Positions 25,284 through 34,901 of a DNA stretch of 64,000 nucleotides are shown piece by piece. The translations under genes were made by a program, and so were the position numbers. Where the stretch lies: assembly GCA_947184155.2 (NCBI GenBank), contig CAMXCT020001679.1:69855-133854 (forward strand), in the 5' to 3' direction. The notes beneath the pieces were generated by a model. That model was not told the origin of the DNA. It did no database searches and saw only the letters and a list, made by a program, of their open reading frames with translations. The stretch comes from Cladocopium goreaui (lineage: Eukaryota > Sar > Dinophyceae > Suessiales > Symbiodiniaceae). The stretch's first letter is position 1. Each line of letters starts with the position of its first letter.

Positions 25284-25316
25284 AAGGGTGCCCTCCGTTG
25301 AGGTACGAAAAAGGAT
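25284..25316. repeat. E2 repeat A2, first 33 bp
   Basis: Identical to 15345-15377. E3 is inserted directly after it, and A2 resumes at 34125. Confidence 0.93.
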
Positions 25317-25765
25317 GGTGCATCTCCCTGTAAGGGATAAAACTGTCTTTATTTGTTTTCACAGTGCCACCCTAGGCACGGAAGCGAAAATCAGAACCCC
25401 ACACTGACGTTCTTCCTGGTGTCAACAAACAAACTGTTGAACTCCGTTTTGGAAACAATTTTTATACCTTTGATTGACCTGCTCTTGAATCTCCAAAGAG
25501 AAACATGTCAATCTTCATACAGTTTACTCAGAATGTCTCCTTCAGTCGTAGACGGTGTCTTGTTAAATTCTGGAATCTATATTCTTAACATCCATACGAT
25601 GCTAAAATAAACAACACATAATCTTGTGTCCTAAAAGAACCTGAACAAACAAACGCATGTTTGTGACCCTGTTTCAATCTTGGACATTTTTCTATCTCAT
25701 TCCGTGCAGCTCTGGCTGGGCGGGTTGGAGGGTTTAGAAATTTTTTCTAGCCCCATGCTGCGTGA
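25317..25765. repeat. E3 repeat A1
   Basis: 449 bp, begins ggtgcatctccctgtaaggg, repeated at 33284-33732 with one mismatch noticed. Confidence 0.94.
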
Positions 25766-25780
25766 GAGTCGGGGGTAGCA

Positions 25781-27570
25781 ATGGACGTACAGTTGGACTG
25801 CGAAAGAGCCAGTTCTTCTGATGCTCAACTGGAAGACTCGGAAGGGTCCAACCCTCGAAGCAGTGTGGCACCTTTTGAAGCCAGAGCCCAAAGCGACATG
25901 CTCTCCAGAATGCATCCTGTACTTTTTGATGCTTGGTTACGTTTGCAGAGATCCATGGTTTCATCACCTTCAAGAACGCCTTTGGTTGACATTTTGTCAC
26001 CCTCTTGGATCAAGACTGACAAATGGCTTGTTCCAGTAACAGTTATGCCGCAGGACGCTGATGGTGCTTTGAAAGCTGCTGGATTGGCTACGAAGATGGC
26101 AGCCGACCGACTGAGACACACTCAGCTGGTTAAAACTGATGATCACGTGCACTGGGAAGCAATGAAGAAGTTCAAGGCGCTGCTCCTAGGTGATCCAGCC
26201 GCTACAAAGCTTGGACGTTACCTTGCAGCAGGTGTCAGCCTTTTGACAGATGAGGCTGGCTGGTCTCAGTTTATCAACGATGCGTTTGCCGGGATAGAGG
26301 TGGCCACTCTTGCTAAAAGGGCCACCACCCTATGGAGGTTCCACAACTGGAGCATTGACAATGGCTTGGGACCTGCGGTTTGCGCAACAGAGAGTGTCAT
26401 TTACAGATACTTGCAATTTTTGAAGGAATGTGGATCCCCTGCAACAGGTTCGTCTTTCCTCCAAGCCTGGACTTTCCTGCATGACCACGTGGGTCTTTTG
26501 AGTCAGGGCTTGGACGTGTTGTCTTCAAGAGTGAGGGGAGCGGCACAGGCCCTGTGTCTGCAAAAGAAGCCCCTCAAGCAGGCATACCCACTGACGGTGC
26601 TGATGATTGTAGCCTTGGAAAACATGACCAACCTTGCGCCCTATGACCATTGGCGCATCATTGCAGAACATATGATGTTGTGCTTGGGCAGCCGCACCAG
26701 GTTCAGGGACTCCATGAGGTTGGTTTCATTGAGTGCCAACAGCCACAATGGTTTCCAGATAGTAGAGGCTGAGTCCATGTCTTGCAGGGCAGCGAAACAA
26801 GACAGGCAGGATAAGCTTTTGCCTCTGATTGGGCTTGGATTTTTTTTGCCAAGACGCCGTGGGTAGAGCCATGGATGGACTTGAGAGTAAAACAAGGTCT
26901 TGGCCTGGATCCGGCGTTGCCAGCCTGGAGTGAAATCTCGCAATCGTGGTTGAAAAGATGTATGACTACAGGTGAGGCACAGCTGTTCCTAAAGGAGTTC
27001 ATGGCATCATCAGGTTTCAAAGAGGATGAGTTGGAAAGGATCGGGTGCCAATCCTTGGAACACACCCTTCCTTTGTGGGCCTTCGAAGGGGCCTACTTGT
27101 CAGAACAATGCAATCCTTTGGTGAGCCGCCACAAGTCCAAGGAGAACCAGTCGGATCCTATGTACTCCAGGGGTGAAACGGTGCGTGTCACTGCTATCAT
27201 GCATCAGATGGTCAGAGACGTGAAGAACAAGCACTTCAAGCCAGATGCTTCCAGAGCTGGATCCATTGCAGACCAAGTTAAACTTACAAATTCAGAGTGT
27301 CAGCAAACCGATTCGAGCGATGACGAAGCTCGCCAAGAGGACGTGGAGAGCACTCCATGCAATATGGGCCCAAGGGCATCTTGGGATGCTCTGCCGTTGG
27401 ACGAGCTAAGAAGGCTAAAGGTCCATACCTTTTCTGGGGTTGCCCACATCGTTGCGAAGCACGACCCCCACAAGTTTGTGTGTGGAAAGAGAAACACAAA
27501 AAACTATGGACGCATCCCAGAGGACTCGAACTATGCCGACATGCCAATGTGCATGCAGTGCAGCCGGTGA
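25781..27570 (+). CDS. E3 tyrosine recombinase (one frameshift)
   Basis: The frame 25781-26866 covers the N-terminal region and core-binding domain (TLWRFHNWSIDNGLG, YRYLQFLKECG) and reaches Arg I in LGSRTRFRDSMRL (about 26693). A frameshift near 26855 is needed to enter the frame ending at 27570, which carries EHTLPLW, SRHKSKE and the nucleophile Tyr in PMYSRGETV (27162). The canonical HxxR is only partly kept, so activity is uncertain. The C-terminus is acidic, then has Cys residues (CMQCSR). It starts 16 bp after A1, so the A1 repeat probably supplies its promoter. The break may be a real mutation or a one-base assembly error. Confidence 0.78.
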
Positions 27571-28504
27571 GATGTGCGAAATATGCCAGCGCAGCGAAAG
27601 TGAGAAGGCCTTAAAGCACTCAAATTTCCTGTGTTTTTTGACCATGCAACCATAGCATGACATGGCCCACCAGAGCGGCACATCAAGCGGGTTTACCACC
27701 GCCAACAGTGCATGGCTCAAGCAAGGGTTGAGTGAAAAAAGGGCCATTTCCAACTCCAAGTCAAAATAAAATGTTACAACAGGATCCATCATGTTAATGC
27801 TCACTGCCCTTTTTGTTTCCACATATGTTTTCTGATTAACCATTCTTTAAAAAACTGAAGGGCTTGCAAACCGACACCAGTGAGTTCCCGTTTTTCGAAT
27901 TGCATGCGTTTTTGACAAATGGCGCCTTTCTGGTGTGAGCTCTGAAATTATGAAATATTTGGGCTGGAAACAGTTTTTCCTCTTAGCAAAGCGCTGCAGT
28001 GCAGTCAATGTGGACTGGGCAGAGTACCGCGCCGAGTCAACTTGTAGCACAAACAGGACCACTTCATCAGAGAAATGGTCAAGCTCAAAAGACTGACAGT
28101 CCTTCCTTCAAAGCGCGAGGCGTCCCGAGTTAAAAAAGAGGTGTGCCGCTGGGAAAACACAAGCCCACCTTGAATCAGCATGTTGCACATCAGAAAACAA
28201 GACATAAGGCTCGGCATGACTCCATTAGGCGGAACCAGGACCTCTGAATCCTGGCATCTGGAACCATCACCACGCCATCTTTGCGGAGTGCATGTCATGC
28301 CAGGCTCAAGCAAAAACACAACAAGAGCAGCTGTGATGAGTCATGCGTGAGTCACGCAATCTAAAGAAGGAATCAACAAAGCTTTCAACTACAAAATATG
28401 ATTTTCAAAATTTTTCTTGAAATCACATCTATACTAAATCATGAAGGGTAAAATTTGGGTGCAGAAAAAACTTCGTCTATTTAGATTCGCTGACTGCCAT
28501 ACCC
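27571..28504. other. E3 spacer between YR and Gag
   Basis: 934 bp. Only short open frames without motifs are seen. E1 and E2 have 500-540 bp in the same place. Confidence 0.5.
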
Positions 28505-29692
28505 ATGTCAACAGGATTAGAGTCAGAGGCAGCATTCAGGGCGAGGGCCACTGAGATTGGTTTGCCAGATGACGCTATAGACCGTTTGAAAGATGGTGGA
28601 GTGAGAAGCTTTGGGGCATATGCCTTCATCACAAGCTACCAGCCGGGTCAAGCAGATGAAGCCCCGCTGATCACCGCCTTGACAGACACCATGGGCCGTG
28701 CGCCAACAAATGCAGAGACCATTGCCTTGAGAAGGTGGTTTTTCGAATCTTCCACCTTAGCTGTGAATGAGTTCAAGCAACGTTCAGAAAGAGACGAGAC
28801 GGCCGAACCATCCAAAATGCCGATAGCAGAACGCAATGCCAGACTGGAGGATCAGAAAAAGAGGCTGCCAGGCCTGCACTTTAGCCCAGAGACCGAGCCC
28901 AGTCACAAATTGGTGGACACTGTATGCCAGATGGCCACTGACCAAACCCTGGAATGGACGCCATGGGAAAAGCTCACCAGCAGGAGCAGCGAGATTACCC
29001 ATAGCCAAAAAGACCTGAAGTTCTCTTTGGACAGCCAAGGGTCAGTGAAAGTTGCAGCAAAAATGCAAAGCCCTGACGCCAATGTTACGGGTGAAATGAG
29101 AGTCAGACAGGCTCTCAACCGTAGAGCTCGAGCTTTCGACCTTGCCCAGTTGTGTGCATACACCATAATGGAAGCATGGCATGAACGCATCTTTGAGGTC
29201 CTACAAAAGGAGCCTGCTCCAAATGCAATGGGAGTCACAATGCACCAGTTAAAAGAAGCCGACAAGATGCTTTTCAGGAAGCTTGCTGAGAAGACCCGAG
29301 GAACCCTAGCACAGCAGTCAGATGGGTCAAAGCCAATTGAGACCCAGTTTGAGGCATGCGCCAACAATGCAGAAGTACAGTTTTGCCTCATTCCAATGGT
29401 AAAAGGGGCACCGAGAGCAAATGCAGTTGAAAATCCTTCCCCAAAGCCAAAGGGGAAGGGTAAAGGCAATGGAAAAGGAAAGAAGGATTACAACAAACCT
29501 TCCTATGGAGTGGGCACGCAGCAGTTGCCGCCAAATTGCCATCAAATGACACCACAAGGAAAGCCCATTTGCAATACCTTCAACAGAGGGGCCTGCGATT
29601 TCGCAAAGCCAGGGAAGAGGTGCAAACGTGGATTCCATGTGTGCTGGCAGTGCTTCAAACCGAAGCCTTTTTCCACGTGTGACCACTCATGA
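28505..29692 (+). CDS. E3 Gag-like protein
   Basis: 395 residues, open throughout, homologous to the E2 Gag. Segments shared in order: GVRSFGAYAF near residue 32, MPIAERNARLEDQKKRLPGL near 110, NRRARAFDLAQLCAY near 205. A Lys/Gly linker (KGKGKGNGKGKKD) lies near residue 320. The C-terminus keeps the CCCH-like cluster (CNTFNRGACDF, CKRGFH), but the last knuckle CWQCFKPKPFSTC lacks the His that E2 has (CANCHKPGHSVATC). It should act as capsid and RNA-binding protein. The RT gene starts 28 bp downstream, so both may be read from one transcript. Family assignment is firm by context; biochemical role is inferred. Confidence 0.83.
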   Translation: MSTGLESEAAFRARATEIGLPDDAIDRLKDGGVRSFGAYAFITSYQPGQADEAPLITALTDTMGRAPTNAETIALRRWFFESSTLAVNEFKQRSERDETAEPSKMPIAERNARLEDQKKRLPGLHFSPETEPSHKLVDTVCQMATDQTLEWTPWEKLTSRSSEITHSQKDLKFSLDSQGSVKVAAKMQSPDANVTGEMRVRQALNRRARAFDLAQLCAYTIMEAWHERIFEVLQKEPAPNAMGVTMHQLKEADKMLFRKLAEKTRGTLAQQSDGSKPIETQFEACANNAEVQFCLIPMVKGAPRANAVENPSPKPKGKGKGNGKGKKDYNKPSYGVGTQQLPPNCHQMTPQGKPICNTFNRGACDFAKPGKRCKRGFHVCWQCFKPKPFSTCDHS

Positions 29693-29719
29693 CAAACAGC
29701 TCCCCATTTTGGGGACAAT

Positions 29720-32700
29720 GTGGAGCAGCCACCAGTGAAACGAGCCAAGTCCGAGCATAAGACTCCGCCTCTCATGCATGACACGTTACCAATTTTTCCA
29801 GAAGAATCAAGCACCAACAGAGCGCTTTTTTGCGAAGTTTTTGCAGGCTGTGGACGGCTAAGCCGTGCCGCCAAACAATCCGGTTTTGCAATTTTGCCAG
29901 TTGATGGACCGCGCAATGAACACAAGGTTGAGTGTCCAGTTTTGACGTTAGACTTGGTACGTACGGAGGAGCAGCAGTGTCTTCTTGACACCTTGCGACA
30001 GCTGAAGCCACAAGCAATCCATGTAGCCTTGCCATGTGGTACAGGAAGCAGAGCCAGAGAGCGGCCTGTGCCGGCTCACCTAGTAGCAAAAGGGGCACCA
30101 CAGCCTCGGCCATTGCGAAATGCATCCCATCCTCTTGGCATGCCTGGGCTGACATACCACGAACAAAAGAGGGTGGAAAGTGCCAACAAACTTGCAAAAT
30201 TTGCCATTGACCTGTTTGTCCTGGCCGTCACCTTGTCGTGTGTTTTCAGCTTGGAAAATCCCAGTAACTCATGGATGTGGAATGTTCTTTTTGTGTATGT
30301 GCAACAACTGAACGATGAGCGTTTTTTACAGGCCTGGTTAAACATGTTTGCTGTCCAGTTTAGCAACTGTGCCCATGGTGGAGAACGTCCAAAACAGACC
30401 ACATGGAGAAGCACCCACGACGTTTACAACCACCTGGCCAAGCCTTGCCCGGGGGACCACGAGCATAAACCCTACCAGGTTACCAAATCCTTTGGCACCT
30501 GGACCTTCGACACAGCAGTCGAAAGTGAGTACCCGTGGTTACTGTGCAGCCGTCTTTGCCAAGCTCTCCATGAAAAATTCTCCAAAAGTTTCAACCTTTC
30601 GCCCCCGAAAAAACCCACTCTTGGTCACACTCAAAATAAACATCAAAAGACCTTAATCCCTGAATACCGTTGCATTACCAATCAAAAACCACAGTCACCT
30701 AGTGAATTCAAAGTCCTTACTCCACAAACAGGGGGTAACAGCGGGGAGGAACAAAAAGGAAAAGAGGGAAACAAGTATGGCATTTACCATACGCCGGAGC
30801 AATTCATAGAAAGGGCCATGGCCTTGACTCATCCTTTCGACGACAAGTTTGCAGTAGAGGACCTGACCAGGTCCAACCTTTTCGAATTGCTCACAAAGGG
30901 TAGAAGCCATGTTGCTGCCCAGCGGTTAGACTGTGCAAAGAAGTTGGCATGCTGGTCGAAAGAACTTGTGACTGAGGAAGCTAGATACCTGGCAACTCTT
31001 CCCCAGCATGCCCAAAAAGTGCTAAAAGGAAAGAAACTGCTACTCTTCCAAAAGTTGTTAGCAGAGTCTGGCTGCCCTGATTTGGGGCCAAGCGATATCA
31101 TGACAGGACTGGACTTGGTTGGAACGGCCGCAAAGTCGCCTTTCTTTGACACGAAGCTTGTGCCAGCTACAACAACCCCACAGTTTTTGCAGATGTCAGC
31201 GAAGTGGCAGAGACCGAAGATGGAGGCCAGGAATGTACATGCTGATGACCCCGAGATGTCCCGCCTTCTTTGGGACACTACTTTGCAAGAGGTAGAATCA
31301 GGGTTTCTGGAAGGCCCTTTTGAGTCCATGCAAGCTCTCAGAGAGTATGTTGGATCGGACCAGGTGGTGGTCAGCCGCCGTTTTGTCATAATCCAGTCAG
31401 GGAAGCCAAGGATTATTGATGACCTGCGCGAGTCTGGCGTGAACAAAGCGTACACAGCTGTCGATGCACTGGCCTTACACGATGTTGATTATGTGGCTTC
31501 GCTTGCGCACTTTGTGACAACCACGGTTCGACATGCAATGGACGACCCTGGCCGTCTGGTGAAGGTGCCGCTGAAGACAGGTGAATGGATGGTGGGAAAG
31601 TTGCACCCGGACTTCCATGGCGAAGTGGAATGGCGAGGAAGATGTGTGGATTTGTCAAAAGCCTACAAGCAAATCCCGGTCAGCCTTGAGTCCAGACCTT
31701 TTGCTGTTTTGATGGTTCACCATTACGGCACAGGCAGGCCAGTGTACTTCGTCAGCAACAGCCTTCCCTTCGGAGCCAGTTCCAGCGTTTTTGGATTCAA
31801 CCGAGTTTCCAGGAGCCTCTGGCACATAGGAAGCGTGTTTTGCAAACTCCTTGGCGGGGTCTTCTTTGACGACTTTCCTCTGTTGGAGCCGCAACCCCTG
31901 TGTGCCTTGGCTGCCAAGTCCTTTGAAGGCCTGCTGAAAGCCCTGGGGTGGAAATTTTCGGATGACCCAAATAAGACTCATCCTTTCGAGACTGAGTTTG
32001 ACGTCCTGGGTATACGCCTGAGCATAGCTGCTTTGCATGGAGGTCCCTTCGTGATGCAGAACAAACCGAGCCGAGTTGAGAAAATTCAGAAGCTCCTGGA
32101 AGACACTGCTGCGCTTGAACGAGTCGACAAAAGGCAAGCACAAGTGGTACATGGAAACCTGAATTTTGCTCTTAGTTTCTTCCTAGGGAGGTCACTTTTG
32201 GTTTCAGCCCGTGCGTTTGCCCATTTGACCACCGAAGGTCATAAGGCATCTCCAGAGCAGATTAAGCAGCTGTGTGCTTGGACCCATGCAATGGTGGGAA
32301 CGTTGAAGCCAAAAACTTTGGACCCTGAAGGGATAGTGGAACCAGTGTTAGTGTTCACAGATGCAGCCTACGAAAATGGTGTTGCCACATGGGGAATTGT
32401 AGTGTTAGACCAGGTAACCAACTTAAGGACTGCACTTGGGGGCAACATACCCTCTTCCCTAGTAGATGCATGGCACAACCTCGGGAGTGACCAGGTGATC
32501 ACCTTAGCTGAAGCTTTTGCAGTTCTCCTTGCACGGGTTGTCTTCCGGAAAACCTTGACTAAACGCCGAGCCCTGTTTTTCGTGGACAATGAGGGTGCCA
32601 GGTATTCCTTGATAAAGGGAGTGAGCCCAACGCTTGCGCTGCTGCAGATTGTGCAGCTCTTCCACTCCTGCTCCGAGGAGGACCAATGCCTGCAGTGGAT

Positions 32701-32932
32701 AGAAAGAGTGCCTTCAACCTCAAATATAGCCGACCTTCCAAGCAGAGGCCAGACGGAACTTGCCCTCAGAATGATCAGTGGTACTGCTTGGAATGAAGCT
32801 GTTGATGTTGAAACGGTTGCTAACTTATGTAGAGACTTCAAACAAATGCCGACTCTCCTTAAGAATGGCATTCAGCATGCAAACAGCATTCCTCTCGAGA
32901 TGCAACAGCATGACGACTTCACGGGGGAATGA
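29720..32932 (+). CDS. E3 fused methyltransferase-like / RT / RNase H protein
   Basis: 1070 residues, uninterrupted. Residues about 30-290: methyltransferase-like fold, with FCEVFAGCGRLSRAAKQSGF (motif I), IHVALPCGTGSRARE (Pro-Cys, motif IV place) and CVFSLENPSNSWMW (Glu-Asn-Pro, motif VI place). Residues about 490-780: RT with RFVIIQSGKPRIIDDLRE, VDLSKAYKQ (motif A Asp about 643), NSLPFGASSSVFGF (motif B) and GVFFDDFPL (motif C Asp pair about 716, FFDD in place of YxDD). Residues about 875-1010: RNase H with FTDAAYENG, ITLAEAFAV, FFVDNEGAR and SNIADLPSRG, giving the D-E-D-D set. The stop lies inside repeat B1. It would copy element RNA into DNA; the methyltransferase role is unknown. Confidence 0.9.
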   Translation: MEQPPVKRAKSEHKTPPLMHDTLPIFPEESSTNRALFCEVFAGCGRLSRAAKQSGFAILPVDGPRNEHKVECPVLTLDLVRTEEQQCLLDTLRQLKPQAIHVALPCGTGSRARERPVPAHLVAKGAPQPRPLRNASHPLGMPGLTYHEQKRVESANKLAKFAIDLFVLAVTLSCVFSLENPSNSWMWNVLFVYVQQLNDERFLQAWLNMFAVQFSNCAHGGERPKQTTWRSTHDVYNHLAKPCPGDHEHKPYQVTKSFGTWTFDTAVESEYPWLLCSRLCQALHEKFSKSFNLSPPKKPTLGHTQNKHQKTLIPEYRCITNQKPQSPSEFKVLTPQTGGNSGEEQKGKEGNKYGIYHTPEQFIERAMALTHPFDDKFAVEDLTRSNLFELLTKGRSHVAAQRLDCAKKLACWSKELVTEEARYLATLPQHAQKVLKGKKLLLFQKLLAESGCPDLGPSDIMTGLDLVGTAAKSPFFDTKLVPATTTPQFLQMSAKWQRPKMEARNVHADDPEMSRLLWDTTLQEVESGFLEGPFESMQALREYVGSDQVVVSRRFVIIQSGKPRIIDDLRESGVNKAYTAVDALALHDVDYVASLAHFVTTTVRHAMDDPGRLVKVPLKTGEWMVGKLHPDFHGEVEWRGRCVDLSKAYKQIPVSLESRPFAVLMVHHYGTGRPVYFVSNSLPFGASSSVFGFNRVSRSLWHIGSVFCKLLGGVFFDDFPLLEPQPLCALAAKSFEGLLKALGWKFSDDPNKTHPFETEFDVLGIRLSIAALHGGPFVMQNKPSRVEKIQKLLEDTAALERVDKRQAQVVHGNLNFALSFFLGRSLLVSARAFAHLTTEGHKASPEQIKQLCAWTHAMVGTLKPKTLDPEGIVEPVLVFTDAAYENGVATWGIVVLDQVTNLRTALGGNIPSSLVDAWHNLGSDQVITLAEAFAVLLARVVFRKTLTKRRALFFVDNEGARYSLIKGVSPTLALLQIVQLFHSCSEEDQCLQWIERVPSTSNIADLPSRGQTELALRMISGTAWNEAVDVETVANLCRDFKQMPTLLKNGIQHANSIPLEMQQHDDFTGE

Positions 32933-33283
32933 ACGGGTCATGCTATGCCTTGCAAGCAACCGGCAACCTCAGTCGGCAACGATGCAAAAAACCTTGGCGT
33001 GTCCGTTTTTTTCGAAAACAGAAGCTCAACAAGAGCTTTCCATGACCCCCGACCACTCAATTAAAGAATGCGCAAAAAGGAAACCATATATCAAAGAGAA
33101 TTGGTCAAGTCGGAAAATCATTATGAATTATAAGAGGCTCTATAGCCTTTTTTATTTATACATATAGTACATGTATAAAATTTAATGCGTACTTATAATT
33201 ACGCTATTCCTTTTTTAATACATTTTGTAAAAGAACCTTTTTCCAACACTCGGAAGTTGACGCTTCTGAAAACTTCTAAAGAC
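32923..33283. repeat. E3 repeat B1
   Basis: 361 bp, repeated at 33764-34124 (one mismatch noticed). It begins gggggaatgaacgggtcatg and includes the stop codon of the RT gene. It joins A2 directly as cttctaaagac|ggtgcatc. Confidence 0.94.
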
Positions 33284-33732
33284 GGTGCATCTCCCTGTAA
33301 GGGATAAAACTGTCTTTATTTGTTTTCACAGTGCCACCCTAGGCACGGAAGCGAAAATCAGAACCCCACACTGACGTTCTTCCTGGTGTCAACAAACAAA
33401 CTGTTGAACTCCGTTTTGGAAACAATTTTTATACCTTTGATTGACCTGCTCTTGAATCTCCAAAGAGAAACATGTCAATCTTCATACAGTTTACTCAGAA
33501 TGTCTCCTTCAGTCGTAGACGGTGTCTTGTTAAATTCTGGAATCTATATTCTTAACATCCATACGATGCTAAAATAAACAACACATAATCTTGTGTCCTA
33601 AAAGAACCTGAACAAACAAACGCATGTTTGTGACCCTGTTTCAATCTTGGACATTTTTCTATCTCATTCCGTGCAGCTCTGGCTGGGCGGGTTGGAGGGT
33701 TTAGAATTTTTTTCTAGCCCCATGCTGCGTGA
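33284..33732. repeat. E3 repeat A2
   Basis: 449 bp copy of 25317-25765. A 31-bp spacer with two CCCACCC boxes separates it from B2. Confidence 0.94.
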
Positions 33733-33763
33733 CCCACCCAAATTTTTCCCACCCACGCAAAAG

Positions 33764-34124
33764 GGGGGAATGAACGGGTCATGCTATGCCTTGCAAGCAA
33801 CCGACAACCTCAGTCGGCAACGATGCAAAAAACCTTGGCGTGTCCGTTTTTTTCGAAAACAGAAGCTCAACAAGAGCTTTCCATGACCCCCGACCACTCA
33901 ATTAAAGAATGCGCAAAAAGGAAACCATATATCAAAGAGAATTGGTCAAGTCGGAAAATCATTATGAATTATAAGAGGCTCTATAGCCTTTTTTATTTAT
34001 ACATATAGTACATGTATAAAATTTAATGCGTACTTATAATTACGCTATTCCTTTTTTAATACATTTTGTAAAAGAACCTTTTTCCAACACTCGGAAGTTG
34101 ACGCTTCTGAAAACTTCTAAAGAC
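33764..34124. repeat. E3 repeat B2
   Basis: 361 bp copy of 32923-33283 and right end of E3. The flanking E2 sequence aaaccttt resumes at 34125. Confidence 0.94.
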
Positions 34125-34447
34125 AAACCTTTATTTAACATGGACTTCTGTTTCTACTTTGGAACTTTGGTTACAAAGAGAAACGGCAACCCGTAACCTG
34201 CCCCCTAATTATTGTAACAAAACCTTCTGATTGCCATGCTCCTTTTTTTAAACAGAACAGTGAGAAACTGTTGCCTCAATCGACAAGGAACTGTTTGTAA
34301 AACAAACAAAACAACGTGGGTTGCAAAACAGTTGCAACAACTTGATACCAACTACAAACAGGTTGTGACTGAATCTTTGTTTGTGGTTGCCTTTTTGGTT
34401 TCAAGTTGGTTGGGTGCGTGTTTTGCCAACGGTGGGCAAAATTTCGA
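34125..34447. repeat. E2 repeat A2, remaining 323 bp
   Basis: Matches 15378-15700 with one mismatch noticed (gggcaaa versus gggcgaa). Confidence 0.93.
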
Positions 34448-34569
34448 CCCTCCCCGCGTTGCTCCCCCCCAATTTCACAACCATCACACGAAGAGGATCA
34501 CATCCATTCGTGCTATTTTCAACAAAGAGGATCACATCCATTCGTTTTTTTAGCCTACCCCTACCGTCC
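34448..34569. other. E2 spacer between A2 and B2
   Basis: 122 bp absent from the other repeat copies. It holds two direct copies of 'aagaggatcacatccattcg'. E3 has a 31-bp spacer in this position and E1 has none. Confidence 0.7.
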
Positions 34570-34901
34570 GAGGACGGGGTAATGCGACAACAGCCCCGTG
34601 GTGTGAAAATGAAGGAGTCCGATTCACATGCCAGCTTGCTTGATTTTTTGTTTTGATTTTCAGTGATGTGACGTTCGGTTGCTGTGTTGTTTCGTGGTTT
34701 TGTCGGGCATTGATGTTTTTGGCGATTCGACGATGGCGTATGGCGATGCGTATTGATATCATATGTATATTAGTTTTATAAACTCTGTATGATATCCACG
34801 GTTGTGTACCCTTTTGCATAATAGTATGTTAAGGGTATTGCGTGCGTCGGCAGGTGTGGAGGTTTTGTGTGGCAGGTTGGTTGCCTCTGTACTAGTTAAA
34901 T
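34570..34901. repeat. E2 repeat B2
   Basis: 332 bp, uninterrupted copy of B1. It ends ttaaat, followed by the shared target dinucleotide aa (34902-34903). Confidence 0.93.

Larger units (their letters stand above)
25317..34124 (+). mobile_element. E3: innermost, most intact tyrosine-recombinase retrotransposon
   Basis: 8808 bp in the order A1 (25317-25765), YR, Gag, methyltransferase-like/RT/RNase H, B1 (32923-33283), A2 (33284-33732), 31-bp spacer, B2 (33764-34124). The two A copies are both 449 bp and the two B copies both 361 bp, with single mismatches noticed. It lies in E2's A2 repeat. The uninterrupted A1 of E2 shows the target as aaggat|aaacc, so there is no target duplication. Gag and the RT gene are fully open and only YR has a frameshift. 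It is the youngest of the three by nesting. Confidence 0.92.
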
